Positions 1 to 8,467 are shown, numbered from the stretch's first letter. The stretch is 64,000 nt of DNA from Paenibacillus phyllosphaerae (GCF_014192105.1 NZ_JACHXK010000001.1:496001-560000), one strand, 5' to 3'. The notes: generated by a model not told the origin, from the sequence alone. Made by a program: numbers and translations.

Positions 1-888
1 CTGATCGGCCCGGAAGCCCGCTCCGTCATCTTGCAGCGTCATCACGATCTGATGCTCCGTCTCGGTCAATGTCAGCAGCGCCGTCTGTGCGCCTGCATGT
101 TTCACGACGTTAGCCATGGCTTCCTGAATAATAAGGAACAACTGATGCTCCTTCGCTTCGGAGAGCTTGCCCTTCACCCGCCATTCCAGCACGCCCTGCA
201 GATTATTCTGCCGGCAATAATCGGGGAACCACTTATCGAGCGCCTCACGCAATGACCGCCCCTCCAGCTCCAGAGGCCGCAGCTGCGCGATGAATCCTCT
301 CATCTGCTTCTGAGCCGTCGATGACATCGTGATCAGCTGCGTCATGAGCGATTCCGCCCGATTCCGGTCCAACTCCAGCAGCTTCGGCAGCGAGGAAGCC
401 GACATATGGATGGCGAATAGCTGCTGGCTGACGGTGTCATGCAGATCCCTCGCCAGGCGTTTGCGCTCCTCCTGAACCGCTTCTTCATTCAAGGCCGCCT
501 CGCGCATGACCTGTTCTTCCCCATGTTTCTGAATGAGCTTCACCCGTTCCTCGAGCGCGCTCTGCAGCTCATTGAACTCGCGGATAGCAGGCGCAAAGGA
601 ACGCGCTCCTTCCTCCGGCAGCCGGATGGCGTAATTGCCATTGGCAGCCTGCTTTAGCCCCAGATGGATCATATCGAGCCGCAGCTGAATGCGCTGGGCC
701 GACCAATAACCGAATGCGCAGCTGACAAGCAAAAAAACGGCGACGACACCGATCCACAGATCGTGCTTGCCGATCTGCGAATCGATGTAATGTCCTCCGA
801 GTTCCCACACGAGCACCGATAGAATGGACGATGCGATAAAGTATAAGATCATTTCGAGTTTGCTGCTTCGAAGTAGTCTCACCATCAT
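1..888 (-). CDS. liaS: LiaS/VraS-type sensor histidine kinase (3' end beyond window)
   Basis: Partial gene of 296 codons with its C-terminus outside the window. Two hydrophobic stretches lie near residues 12-28 and 45-61, followed by a linker. The HisKA_3 phosphoacceptor block is ERKRLARDLHDTVSQQLF, with His at about residue 150, and the HATPase N-box is QEAMANVVKHA with a following DDGAGF G-box. This is the NarL-family kinase type that pairs with a LuxR regulator, which would lie off the left edge. The start is an ATG pair just 10 nt after the stop of the liaF-like gene, so the two are almost certainly co-transcribed. In Bacillales LiaFSR senses lipid-II cycle and membrane damage. The family assignment rests on the motif set and the LiaF neighbour. 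Confidence 0.88.
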   Translation of the reverse strand, partial: MMVRLLRSSKLEMILYFIASSILSVLVWELGGHYIDSQIGKHDLWIGVVAVFLLVSCAFGYWSAQRIQLRLDMIHLGLKQAANGNYAIRLPEEGARSFAPAIREFNELQSALEERVKLIQKHGEEQVMREAALNEEAVQEERKRLARDLHDTVSQQLFAIHMSASSLPKLLELDRNRAESLMTQLITMSSTAQKQMRGFIAQLRPLELEGRSLREALDKWFPDYCRQNNLQGVLEWRVKGKLSEAKEHQLFLIIQEAMANVVKHAGAQTALLTLTETEHQIVMTLQDDGAGFRADQ

Positions 889-898
889 AGGAAGTTTC

Positions 899-2017
899 TC
901 ACCCTACCTTCGTCACGCGCACATCGCCGATGAACGTGCTGACCACAAGCTTTATTTTCTTCTCCGTCTCCGGAAAATAAGGCGTTTCGATATCCATGTT
1001 CTTGAACAGACCGCCATCCTTCTGATCGAGCACCGCGACATCTCCGATGAAGGCGCTGGATACGACGTGTATTCCCGTCTCCAGATCGTTGGGCAGGAAC
1101 ACTTTCACGTCCCCTATAAAGGAAGAGATATGAATCCGCGTCTCGCCGAACGGAATTTGCGCCTTGGTCAGATCCAGCACCGTATCGCCAATGAAATGCG
1201 AGATGTTCATCGGTTTCAGCTCGAAATAATCGTGCCCCACATAGATATCGCCGATAAATCCGGACCGGTTCTGTACGTTCGGATCGCTGTTCCACCACTC
1301 CACCCGCTCTTTGCCTTTGCCATGATGGTGGTGGCGGTGCATCCGTTCAGCGTGCTGCCTCATCTTCTCGTGAACCCGCTCCGCCTTGCGCTGGTTCTTC
1401 TCGATCTTCTCGCGAATGCGCGCTTCGATCGATTCATGCCCATGCGACTGCCAAGAGGAAGCTTTAGCGTTATCCGCGTGAGTAGCGTCTCCATAGAGCG
1501 GCGGTTTCGACAGATTAATGCCGCCTGGTCCTGATTGCGCCATCTCTTCGCTTGGCGTCTCCTGTTTCGTCGGATCCGGATGAAGCGGCGGCGCTGGCGG
1601 CACGTTGTCATTGGCGCGATACGGATATGCCTGCCACTCATCGCTCGGCGACGGGTTCTTCGGCGCCTCTTTTGGCTTGGGCTTCATAATCATCCGCAGA
1701 CCGAACAGAATAATAACAATCGGCAATGCGAACTGTCCGATATCAGACACCGACCATTCGAACAGGTCGAGGTTCCGTCCTAGGAAGACGAAGCCGACCA
1801 GCAGCAGAATCGCCGCTCCGAACATCGATCCATGACCGGTTGCCATTCGACGGATCATGCTCTGCACACCTAGAAACAACAGAATGACCGGCCAAAAAAG
1901 GGAAACGATATCACCGATATCGAATTCGATGAGGCCGCTCTGCCGAAGCATGAGCACAGTCCCGATTCCGATAATAAATATGCCCCACATGAGTCGATTT
2001 GCAAAATGTTCGTTCAT
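899..2017 (-). CDS. liaF: LiaF-like membrane regulator of the envelope stress response
   Basis: 372 residues. Four N-terminal membrane segments (WGIFIIGIGTVLML, LFWPVILLFLGVQ, AAILLLVGFVFLG, ALPIVIILFGL) are followed by a charged linker with a His cluster (MHRHHHHGKG). The C-terminal domain contains five FIGD motifs (GFIGDIYV, HFIGDTVL, SFIGDVKV, AFIGDVAV, TFIGDVRV), typical of the LiaF C-terminal fold. LiaF is the membrane inhibitor of the LiaS kinase. The ATG at 2017 was chosen because GGGAGCTGGTGAAACGA precedes it; a longer frame upstream has no ribosome site and would add a non-membrane extension. The gene runs into liaS with a 10-nt gap. Confidence 0.85.
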   Translation of the reverse strand: MNEHFANRLMWGIFIIGIGTVLMLRQSGLIEFDIGDIVSLFWPVILLFLGVQSMIRRMATGHGSMFGAAILLLVGFVFLGRNLDLFEWSVSDIGQFALPIVIILFGLRMIMKPKPKEAPKNPSPSDEWQAYPYRANDNVPPAPPLHPDPTKQETPSEEMAQSGPGGINLSKPPLYGDATHADNAKASSWQSHGHESIEARIREKIEKNQRKAERVHEKMRQHAERMHRHHHHGKGKERVEWWNSDPNVQNRSGFIGDIYVGHDYFELKPMNISHFIGDTVLDLTKAQIPFGETRIHISSFIGDVKVFLPNDLETGIHVVSSAFIGDVAVLDQKDGGLFKNMDIETPYFPETEKKIKLVVSTFIGDVRVTKVG

Positions 2018-2166
2018 TCGTTTCACCAGCTCCCAATTGCTCCTGCAAGGTTTGTACTCCCAGTATACCCCATGCCGCAAGCGGGCATAAAGGGTCTCCC
2101 GATTGAAAACGTCTACGTCTGCAGACCGAGCCGGTTTGAACGTAATTACCAAAATCATGAAAACGA

Positions 2167-2183
2167 TGTCATTTCTCATGACT
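2167..2183 (+). promoter_or_regulatory. TnrA/GlnR-like box upstream of amt
   Basis: TGTCATTTCTCATGACT fits the TGTNA-N7-TNACA nitrogen box with one mismatch in the last position. Its centre lies about 53 bp before the predicted start of transcription, close to where activating TnrA sites lie in Bacillus. It also reads as a GTCAT/ATGAC palindrome. Confidence 0.55.
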
Positions 2184-2191
2184 CCAATGCG

Positions 2192-2221
2192 TTGACATAT
2201 TTAACACAAGATTTATATAAT
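2192..2221 (+). promoter_or_regulatory. sigma-A promoter of amt
   Basis: TTGACA and TATAAT are separated by 18 bp and both hexamers are exact. The promoter is about 70 bp before the amt start codon. Confidence 0.8.
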
Positions 2222-2290
2222 GATCAACGGACTGGTACAAGACATATAACCTGACATGTAATCTTTACTTCAAAGAATGGGGCTGAAATC

Positions 2291-3586
2291 ATGGATGTAG
2301 CAACACTGTCCCGAGGGATGGACACCATCTGGGTCGTCCTGACGGCTGCAATGATTCTGCTGATGGAAGGCGGCTTCGCGCTTCTGGAGGCTGGGTTCGT
2401 CAGACAGAAGAATGCAGTCAGCATTATTATGAAAGTTTTTGTCGACATCACTTTCGGCGCGCTTATCTTCTACTTCTTCGGCTTCGCGATCATGTATGGC
2501 AAGGATGCCGGCGGCCTCATCGGGACAAGCGGCTTCCTCATGGGCGGCGATCTGTCCCATATTAACCTGAACATCTCGCACGACACCTACTGGCTGTTCC
2601 AGTGCGCGTTCGTCATTGCCGTTATATCGATCGTCTCCGGCGCGGTAGCGGAACGCATTCATTTCCGCGCATACATCTTATATACCATCTTGATGACGGG
2701 ATTGATTTACCCGTTGGCCGGCCATTGGGTATGGGGCGTAGGCGGATGGCTCGGCAAGCTGGGCATGATCGACTTCGCCGGATCTGCCGTCATCCACTCC
2801 CTTGGCGGATTCTCCGCCCTTGCGGCAGCCATCTTCATCGGGCCTCGGATTGGCAAATTCACGCCGGACGGCAAGATCAACATCGTACCGCCCTCCAACT
2901 TGCCGCTCGCTTCCGTAGGCGCGTTCATTCTCTGGTTCGGCTGGTTCGGGTTCAACTCCGGCAGTACGCTCAGCGCAACCAACGGCTCCATCGGCCATAT
3001 TGCGGTTACGACCATGCTCGCCGCAGCGGCAGGCGGCGCCACCTGTATTCTATTCACGATGTTCCGATATAAGAAGGCGGATCCGCCTATGGTTATTAAC
3101 GGATCGCTGGCCGGCCTTGTCGGCATTACCGCCGGCTGCGCATTCGTCTCCGACGGCGCGGCGATTCTTATCGGCGTGATCTGCGGCATCGCGATGGTGC
3201 TGGCTACGGAATTCCTCGAGAGCAAACAAGTGGACGACCCGGTCGGCGCTTTCGCCGTTCACGGAATCAGCGGCAGCATCGGCACGCTTGCCGTCGGCCT
3301 GTTCGCCCAGCCGGAGCTAACGAAGGGCGTCGGCCAAGAATACTACGGCCTGTTCTACGGCGGCGGCTGGAATCTGCTCGGCGTCCAGGCGCTGGGTCTT
3401 GTAGTGATTGCCACATGGGGGTTCCTGTTGACCTTCGGCGCGTTCTGGCTGATCAAGAAAATCGCTCCGGTCCGCGTCTCCAAAGACGAAGAGCTCATCG
3501 GCCTGGACGTGGGGATCCATGGCGTGCCTGCTTATAATCAGGAGCATGACTTTTTGGATGTGGAGCGGATTAAGGCGGGGAAGTAA
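2291..3586 (+). CDS. amt: ammonium transporter (Amt family)
   Basis: 431 residues. The family signature is clear: long hydrophobic helices, the motif GHWVWGVGGWLGKLG, the stretch DFAGSAVIHSLGGFSAL with the first conserved pore His, and the second pore His in DDPVGAFAVHGISG. Amt proteins conduct ammonium as ammonia through a trimeric membrane channel. No glnK-type PII gene lies next to it in this window. A nitrogen-type operator and strong sigma-A promoter precede it and an intrinsic terminator follows, so it is likely a single-gene unit induced under nitrogen limitation. Confidence 0.95.
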   Translation: MDVATLSRGMDTIWVVLTAAMILLMEGGFALLEAGFVRQKNAVSIIMKVFVDITFGALIFYFFGFAIMYGKDAGGLIGTSGFLMGGDLSHINLNISHDTYWLFQCAFVIAVISIVSGAVAERIHFRAYILYTILMTGLIYPLAGHWVWGVGGWLGKLGMIDFAGSAVIHSLGGFSALAAAIFIGPRIGKFTPDGKINIVPPSNLPLASVGAFILWFGWFGFNSGSTLSATNGSIGHIAVTTMLAAAAGGATCILFTMFRYKKADPPMVINGSLAGLVGITAGCAFVSDGAAILIGVICGIAMVLATEFLESKQVDDPVGAFAVHGISGSIGTLAVGLFAQPELTKGVGQEYYGLFYGGGWNLLGVQALGLVVIATWGFLLTFGAFWLIKKIAPVRVSKDEELIGLDVGIHGVPAYNQEHDFLDVERIKAGK

Positions 3587-3636
3587 GCACTTCCCCGGGC
3601 CCCATGCTCATATAAAGGGCGTTGCCCTTTCCCTTT

Positions 3637-3663
3637 GGCCCCCTCATGCGAGGGGGTTCTTTT
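3637..3663 (+). terminator. terminator after amt
   Basis: CCCCCT-catgcg-AGGGGG followed by TTCTTTT. A smaller hairpin, AAGGGC-gtt-GCCCTT, lies just upstream at 3614-3630. Confidence 0.75.
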
Positions 3664-3700
3664 AATTCCATTACCACCTCCTTTACCACTCCACTACCTC

Positions 3701-3830
3701 CCTTTTTTACTAACTCCCCTAAGTCCCCTCTCCTTTTTTACTACCTCCCCTAAGTCCCCTCTCCTTTTTACTACCTCCCCTAAGTCCCCTCTCCTTTTTA
3801 CTACCTCCCCTAAGTCCCCTCCTGAGGAGG
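3701..3830. repeat. tandem pyrimidine repeat, about 30-bp unit, four copies
   Basis: Four consecutive copies of a C/T-rich unit built around CTACCTCCCCTAAGTCCCCT. The CCCCTAAG core starts at 3716, 3747, 3777 and 3807, giving periods of 31, 30 and 30. The plus strand of the block is almost pure pyrimidine. Both strands are open in one frame, but the translation is low-complexity and has no ribosome site, so no gene is called. Confidence 0.85.
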
Positions 3831-3862
3831 GGATTCCAAGGGCCACGGCCCTCTGGACACCC
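3816..3862. repeat. dispersed double-hairpin repeat, copy A
   Basis: CCCCTCC-TGA-GGAGGGG followed by AGGGCC-ac-GGCCCT and a CTGGACACCC tail. The same arrangement recurs at 9901-9946, about 6 kb away, with a slightly different loop and one extra base in the second stem. Confidence 0.75.
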
Positions 3863-4085
3863 GTAATGGGCGAAACTCGAAACGCGGCCGCCTTCGATCG
3901 GTTCTTTCACGGTATGAACGCGGTTGTCCCTTGCGGGACAAAGCTTAGGGCGAGCGTTGAATGTGACTTTGATGCCTCGGTAGAGAGGAGATTCGGGACG
4001 GTAGAGGATGGATGAGAGGTATGCGCGCGTGCTCGGCTTACGTCCGCTTGGGCGGACCCGCCTTTACTTTTAAAGACCAAAACAG
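3863..4085. other. intergenic stretch without a recognised gene
   Basis: Between the dispersed repeat and the pentanucleotide tract. Open frames here lack a ribosome site and have repeat-derived composition. Nothing functional is recognised. Confidence 0.5.
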
Positions 4086-4188
4086 AGCATAGCAGAGCAC
4101 AGCAAAGCACAGCACAGCAAAGCACAGCAAAGCACAGCAAAGCACAGCACAGCAAAGCACAGCAAAGCAAAGCACAGCAAAGCAAAGC
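4086..4188. repeat. pentanucleotide microsatellite AGCAM, about 20.6 units
   Basis: An uninterrupted run of 5-bp units, AGCAA or AGCAC (the first two are AGCAT and AGCAG), with only the fifth base varying. It sits between two transcription units, immediately next to a terminator hairpin. It is long for a bacterial simple repeat and is expected to vary in length between isolates. Confidence 0.95.
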
Positions 4189-4214
4189 CCGCCAGTTGCC
4201 TGGCGGGCTGTTTT
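4187..4214 (-). terminator. terminator of the 124-residue coiled-coil gene
   Basis: GCCCGCCA-gttgcc-TGGCGGGC. On the minus strand the hairpin is followed by TTTGCTTTGC, whose T-tract is supplied by the neighbouring AGCAAA repeat. On the plus strand it is followed by TGTTTTG, so it may act in both directions. Confidence 0.65.
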
Positions 4215-4243
4215 GATTAGAGATTATTATTTAATGAGTTCTT

Positions 4244-4618
4244 TTAGTTCATTTCATCGGCTAATTCGCCGGATAGCGTAACTAGATCTGTCGGGGAGGA
4301 TTGTTGGATCGCGCGGGCGCTCTCGATCTCTTGGCGAAGCATGCGAACCTTCTCCATCGGTTTCTTGACGTAATGGATGTATTCAACCGCCAGATGGTGG
4401 TCCGGTTTCTTGCCTGCGAGCAGGCGGCGGAATGCCGACATCGACTGATAAGCGCGTTCTTCCATCAGGCGGCGCTTCTCGTAGCGCTCGACCATCTGTT
4501 CGATCTCCGCGATCTCTTGCTCTTTTTTGGCAATATAAGCTTCTAGGAATGGAAGAACGTCAGCGGCCTTCCGGCGTTGTATTCGAGTTGGCAATGCATA
4601 TACGATCGGATCCGTCAT
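4244..4618 (-). CDS. hypothetical coiled-coil protein
   Basis: 124 residues, soluble, strongly charged, with a predicted long helix from about residue 20 to 100 (repeated EIAEIEQMVERYEKRR-like heptads). No signal peptide, membrane segment, Cys motif or catalytic motif is seen. I do not recognise the family. The start ATG follows GGGGAATTGTC. It is a single gene with its own terminator. Confidence 0.65.
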   Translation of the reverse strand: MTDPIVYALPTRIQRRKAADVLPFLEAYIAKKEQEIAEIEQMVERYEKRRLMEERAYQSMSAFRRLLAGKKPDHHLAVEYIHYVKKPMEKVRMLRQEIESARAIQQSSPTDLVTLSGELADEMN

Positions 4619-4775
4619 GACAATTCCCCTATCCCACTCATGTTATTTAAATTTACATAACTTATTTTACACGATCATTTCTCGTTTGCAAACCCCTAAT
4701 TCGTGTCTAAATTGCATCATAACATGTATCCCATGTCAGCTCCTATTACTTCAGACCCTTTTCATAGCCAAACAG

Positions 4776-4803
4776 AAAGAGGGACCTCGCGGTCCCCCTC
4801 TGC
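4776..4803 (-). terminator. terminator of the gamma-SASP gene
   Basis: GGGGACC-gcga-GGTCCC followed on the minus strand by TCTTTCTGTTT, 33 bp after the stop codon. Confidence 0.65.
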
Positions 4804-4836
4804 TGCTTACCTACTCGATTAAGTACGCTGCTCCGA

Positions 4837-4962
4837 TTACTTCTCAGCTTTTTGCTGAGCTGCTTTACCTGCGGAGTTAGCTGTGTTTGCTGCGTTCTCT
4901 TCGGAGAACTCAGCGTTATACTGGTTGGACGTATTCACAACGTTCTTGTTCTTTTTAGCCAT
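4837..4962 (-). CDS. sspE: gamma-type small acid-soluble spore protein
   Basis: 41 residues. MAKKNKNVVNTSNQYNAEF is followed by SEENAANTANSAGK and AAQQKAEK. It is very rich in Asn, Ala, Lys and Gln and has no Cys, the composition of gamma-type SASPs, which are forespore amino-acid reserves degraded at germination. It is shorter than the 84-residue B. subtilis protein and appears to hold one repeat unit in place of two, as is common in Paenibacillaceae. A strong ribosome site, GGGGAGGTGATTCGA, precedes the ATG, a sigma-G promoter lies 25-54 bp upstream and a terminator follows. Assignment rests on composition, size and the promoter. Confidence 0.85.
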   Translation of the reverse strand: MAKKNKNVVNTSNQYNAEFSEENAANTANSAGKAAQQKAEK

Positions 4963-4986
4963 TCGAATCACCTCCCCGACATAACC

Positions 4987-5016
4987 TAGTATGGCAGGTC
5001 AGGACTGAGGCTATGT
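4987..5016 (-). promoter_or_regulatory. sigma-G promoter of the gamma-SASP gene
   Basis: On the minus strand ACATA, an 18-bp spacer, then CATACTA. This fits the forespore pattern GHATR-N18-CATNMTA with only the first -35 base deviating. SASP genes are classical sigma-G targets, so it serves as an internal control for the three promoters at 59.3-60 kb. Confidence 0.75.
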
Positions 5017-5033
5017 ACGGAAAAAACTGGTGA

Positions 5034-5570
5034 TCAGCCGTTCGTTTGTTCTTGCAGCATCCGCTTCAACTGCACCTTCGACCGATGGATTCTTGCCTTC
5101 ACCGTGCCGACCGGAAGCTGCAGCGCGTCAGCGATTTCTTGATCCTTAAAACCGTAATAGAACTTGTATAAGAGCATGGTGCGAGATCGTGGGTCAAGAG
5201 CGCCGAGCAAGTCCGAAATCTCCATGAGCAGCTCGGCTTCTCTCGGGTAATGCGGGACGCTGCCATCGAGAGCCCCTTCATTGTCTTCTAACGATCGGGT
5301 TGCCGTCCGGGAAGTCTTCCGGTTCATGTTGATGGCAACATTGGCCGTGATGGTCTTCGCCCAAGCGTGCAGCTTATCCTGCTCCCGAAGCATCTCCTGC
5401 TTCTGCAGCATACGCAGCCACGCCTCCTGCACCGCATCCTGCGCGTCCGACTTGTTGCTCAGCTTGGCATAAGCGACCCGGATCATCTGATTGTACAATT
5501 CGCGAAGCATGGTTTCATAATGCTCGAAAGTCAATCCATCGGCCTCGCCGATTAACGGTTTGTACTCCAT
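5034..5570 (-). CDS. ECF-type RNA polymerase sigma factor
   Basis: 178 residues from the preferred start. Region 2 is LYNQMIRVAYAKLSNKSDAQDAVQEAWLRML and region 4 is GFKDQEIADALQLPVGTVKARIHRSKVQLK, the standard two-domain ECF architecture. No recognisable anti-sigma gene adjoins it. The start at 5570 has GGAG 11 nt upstream. Longer starts at 5621 (ATG) and 5633 (TTG) are possible, but the latter lies in the T-run of the neighbouring gene's terminator, so they are less likely. Which ECF group it belongs to cannot be told here. Confidence 0.82.
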   Translation of the reverse strand: MEYKPLIGEADGLTFEHYETMLRELYNQMIRVAYAKLSNKSDAQDAVQEAWLRMLQKQEMLREQDKLHAWAKTITANVAINMNRKTSRTATRSLEDNEGALDGSVPHYPREAELLMEISDLLGALDPRSRTMLLYKFYYGFKDQEIADALQLPVGTVKARIHRSKVQLKRMLQEQTNG

Positions 5571-5640
5571 AGGTTGATCCGCTCCATCTAAATGTGACAG
5601 CGTTTGCACATATTTTACCATTCCGGTTGACAAAAAAAAA

Positions 5641-5676
5641 GAAAAAAGTACGGATAGGCTCCCGCCCCCCGTACTT
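5641..5676 (-). terminator. terminator of the 3D-domain gene
   Basis: Minus-strand AAGTACGG, a 15-nt G-rich loop, CCGTACTT, then TTTTCTTTTTTTTT. It separates the 3D gene from the downstream sigma factor gene. Confidence 0.8.
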
Positions 5677-5706
5677 CTCCCACTCCTATTCGCCGGCCCT
5701 TTTCTA

Positions 5707-6390
5707 TCACGATTCCAGAAGCTCGGCCGGTATCGTTTTGTCTGCTATCACTGCGTTATTCAGCGTTCTCAGCCACGCTTCCGTCAGCTTGCCTTCGCCT
5801 TTTTTCAGCACCTGGACGGTCACCTCGCGCTTGCCCCACTGCTTATACACCTGTTTTTTGGTTTCGAAATAGAGATCGATCTTTTTCCCTTTTATTTTCG
5901 ACCCGGTGTCCGCAACGACGGCGTAGCCATATCCCGGCACATAAAGAAGCGTTCCGATCGGAAATACCTTCGGATCCGCCGCAATCGTCGAGACTAGGTC
6001 ACGCCGTACTTTTACTCCGGAGTAGGTAATGCCATATTGCGGGTGCCCAGGCCGCTTGCCTGTCGATTCAATTCCCGCCGTGTAGCCCGTCGCCACAACC
6101 TTCACCCTGCTGATCGGCACGCCAGGGAGAGCGGAGGCCTCGTGAGCCTGCGCCGGAGTCTTAGCGTTGGCCTTGCCGGAATTGCTCTTAGCCTGTGTTT
6201 GTGGTTTACTGCCCGGTTTCGGCTTACTTCGGTCCGGCTCCTCGCCGAATGCCATTTCAGCTTCCGTGAAAAGACCTGCTTGGCTTGTCAGCTCCCACGC
6301 CGCACAGCCGCTTGCTGTACCAGCATACACGACCGTCGCCAAAGTAGCAGCGGGGATAATGCGTTTCAAAGACATAAAGCTTGTCAACAT
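5707..6390 (-). CDS. 3D-domain secreted cell-wall protein (YuiC/YocH type)
   Basis: 227 residues. An N-terminal hydrophobic segment ([22 protein letters not shown]) reads as a signal peptide or membrane anchor. A Lys/Pro/Gln-rich linker at about residues 50-95 leads to a C-terminal 3D domain: VVATGYTAG, then [33 protein letters not shown]. The three Asp residues of the domain are seen in ADTGS and KIDLYF, plus an upstream Asp. Such domains are lytic-transglycosylase-like and act on peptidoglycan. The start is preceded by AAGGAGG at 11 nt and sits inside a 13-bp inverted repeat (6373-6385 and 6431-6443) that could loop out the ribosome site. It lies downstream of thrS in the same direction, with no clear terminator between them. 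Confidence 0.8.
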   Translation of the reverse strand: MLTSFMSLKRIIPAATLATVVYAGTASGCAAWELTSQAGLFTEAEMAFGEEPDRSKPKPGSKPQTQAKSNSGKANAKTPAQAHEASALPGVPISRVKVVATGYTAGIESTGKRPGHPQYGITYSGVKVRRDLVSTIAADPKVFPIGTLLYVPGYGYAVVADTGSKIKGKKIDLYFETKKQVYKQWGKREVTVQVLKKGEGKLTEAWLRTLNNAVIADKTIPAELLES

Positions 6391-6443
6391 CTGGATGTAC
6401 TCCTCCTTATGACGAAGGATCTCCCAATGCGACAAGCTTTATG
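6373..6443 (-). promoter_or_regulatory. 13-bp inverted repeat bracketing the start of the 3D gene
   Basis: CATAAAGCTTGTC at 6373-6385 and its exact complement GACAAGCTTTATG at 6431-6443. The RNA loop of about 45 nt contains AAGGAGG and the ATG, and one arm is the first codons of the gene. It could act as a translational switch or as a weak terminator for thrS transcripts. Confidence 0.55.
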
Positions 6444-6457
6444 CGGGTGATATTTAT

Positions 6458-8395
6458 TTAGATCTGCTTCGTGCGAATCTCTTCTTGCAGCAGCGCGATA
6501 ATCTCATCGACCGATTTGGCGCCGATGTCTCCCTCGCCGCGTTTGCGGACCGAAGCCGAGCCGGAGCTTGCTTCGTTCTCGCCGACGACGAGCATGTAAG
6601 GCGCTTTCTCAAGCTGTGCCTCACGAATCTTGTAGCCCAGCTTCTCGTTGCGCAGATCAGACTCTACGCGAATGCCAGCCGCTTGCAGCTTATCCGCCAG
6701 CTCGCGAGCGTAGCCTTCGTATGCGATGGAGACCGGAATGATCTTCGCTTGAACAGGCGAGAGCCACAGCGGAAGCGCGCCTGCGAAGTTCTCGAGCAGG
6801 AAGGCAGTCATCCGTTCCATTGTGGAGATGATGCCTCGGTGAATAACGACCGGACGGTGCTTCTTGCCGTCTTCGCCGACATACTCGAGCTGGAAACGCT
6901 CAGGCAGCAGAACGTCGATCTGAGCCGTCGAGAGCGTCTCTTCTTTGCCGAGCGCTGTCTTGATCTGAACGTCCAGCTTCGGACCGTAGAACGCCGCTTC
7001 GCCTTCCGCTTCATAGAATGGAAGTCCGAGCTCTTCTACGACCTCGCGCAGCATGCGCTGCGTTGTCTCCCACATCTCGTCGTCCGGCCAGTATTTCTCG
7101 GTATCTTGCGGATCCCGGTAGGATAGGCGGAAACGATAGTCTTTGATGCCGAAGTCGTCATAGACTTGACGAATCAGGTTAACGACGCGCGCGAATTCAT
7201 CCTTGATCTGATCCAGGCGGCAGAAGATATGCGCGTCATTCAGCGTCATCGCGCGCACACGGTGCAGGCCAGTCAGCGCCCCGGACATCTCGTAACGGTG
7301 CATCGTACCCAGCTCCGCAACGCGGATCGGCAGATCGCGGTACGAGCGCATGTCGCTCTTGTACACCATCATGTGGTGCGGACAGTTCATCGGACGGAGC
7401 ACGAGTTCTTCGTTATCCAGCTCCATCTTAGGGAACATATCTTCCTGGTAATGTTCCCAGTGGCCGCTTGTTTTGTACAGCTCAACGTTCGCCAGTACCG
7501 GCGTGTATACGTGCTGGTAACCGAGACGCTCTTCGAGGTCCACGATATAACGTTCCATTGTCCGGCGAATCGTAGCACCGTATGGCAGCCAGATCGGCAG
7601 GCCTTGACCGACTTCACGGGCAAAAGTGAACGTTTTCAGCTCGCGGCCAAGTTTACGATGGTCGCGCTTTTTCGCTTCTTCAAGGAAATGAAGATGCTCA
7701 TCCAGCTGCGCTTTCTTCGGGAACGCCGTTCCGTAGATACGCTGCAGCATTTTATTTTTGGAGTCTCCACGCCAGTAAGCGCCTGCGACGCTCAACAGTT
7801 TGAAGGCTTTGATTTTACCTGTAGATGGCAGATGCGGGCCGCGGCACAGATCGAAGAACTCGCCTTGGTCATAGATCGTCAGTTCCGACTCCACCGGCAG
7901 ATCGCGGATCAATTCCAGTTTCAGCGGATCGCCAAGTTCTGTGAAGATAGCGACAGCCTCATCACGGCTGACGACGCGACGGCGGATCGGCAGATCCTCC
8001 TGCACGATCTTCTCCATCATTTTCTCGATTTTGGTCAAATCGTCCGAGCTGAGCGGCTGCTCCATGTCGATGTCATAGTAGAAGCCATCTTCGATTACCG
8101 GTCCGATACCCAACTTAACTGTAGTGTTGCCGTAGATACGCTTGATCGCCTGCGCCATGAGATGCGCTGTGCTATGACGGTATACTTCCAGGCCGTCAGC
8201 AGAATCCAGTGTAACAATCTCCACCGTTGCATCTTGCTCGAGCGGCGCGTACAGGTCGACGACCTTCCCGTTCAGTTTACCTGCGACGGCATTCTTGCGA
8301 AGCCCGCTGCTGATCGATGCGGCTACGTCTTCAATTGTTGCGCCTTGCTCGTATTCCCGGACAGCTCCGTCCGGCAGTTTTACTTGAATTGCCAT
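6458..8395 (-). CDS. thrS: threonyl-tRNA synthetase
   Basis: 645 residues, full length. An N-terminal TGS domain ([23 protein letters not shown]) is followed by the editing domain with [12 protein letters not shown] (HxxxH) and the SAD domain. The class II catalytic core carries motif 2, [18 protein letters not shown]; the zinc ligands include Cys in RPMNCPHH; and the C-terminal anticodon-binding domain ends near [12 protein letters not shown]. It charges tRNA-Thr in the cytoplasm. The ATG at 8395 has AAGGAG 11 nt upstream. Expression is governed by a T-box leader with its own promoter overlapping the end of ytxC. Confidence 0.97.
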   Translation of the reverse strand: MAIQVKLPDGAVREYEQGATIEDVAASISSGLRKNAVAGKLNGKVVDLYAPLEQDATVEIVTLDSADGLEVYRHSTAHLMAQAIKRIYGNTTVKLGIGPVIEDGFYYDIDMEQPLSSDDLTKIEKMMEKIVQEDLPIRRRVVSRDEAVAIFTELGDPLKLELIRDLPVESELTIYDQGEFFDLCRGPHLPSTGKIKAFKLLSVAGAYWRGDSKNKMLQRIYGTAFPKKAQLDEHLHFLEEAKKRDHRKLGRELKTFTFAREVGQGLPIWLPYGATIRRTMERYIVDLEERLGYQHVYTPVLANVELYKTSGHWEHYQEDMFPKMELDNEELVLRPMNCPHHMMVYKSDMRSYRDLPIRVAELGTMHRYEMSGALTGLHRVRAMTLNDAHIFCRLDQIKDEFARVVNLIRQVYDDFGIKDYRFRLSYRDPQDTEKYWPDDEMWETTQRMLREVVEELGLPFYEAEGEAAFYGPKLDVQIKTALGKEETLSTAQIDVLLPERFQLEYVGEDGKKHRPVVIHRGIISTMERMTAFLLENFAGALPLWLSPVQAKIIPVSIAYEGYARELADKLQAAGIRVESDLRNEKLGYKIREAQLEKAPYMLVVGENEASSGSASVRKRGEGDIGAKSVDEIIALLQEEIRTKQI

Positions 8396-8467
8396 GACTT
8401 TTCTTGCTCCTTTTCGACTTTGTTCAAGCCACGCGGGAGGCGCACTTCTTTTGAAAACAACAAAAAA

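Noticed and set aside
824-1534. Long open frame opposite liaF
   Set aside because: It is the antisense of a clear membrane protein gene, has no ribosome site and its translation has no family features; GC-rich third positions of the real gene keep it open.
3907-4185. Open frame through the AGCAM tract (Leu/Cys repeats)
   Set aside because: The Leu-Cys-Ala repeats are only the 5-bp repeat read in three frames; no ribosome site.
3701-4188. Mobile element or integron
   Set aside because: Only short repeats; no transposase, integrase or terminal inverted repeats with target duplication are visible.
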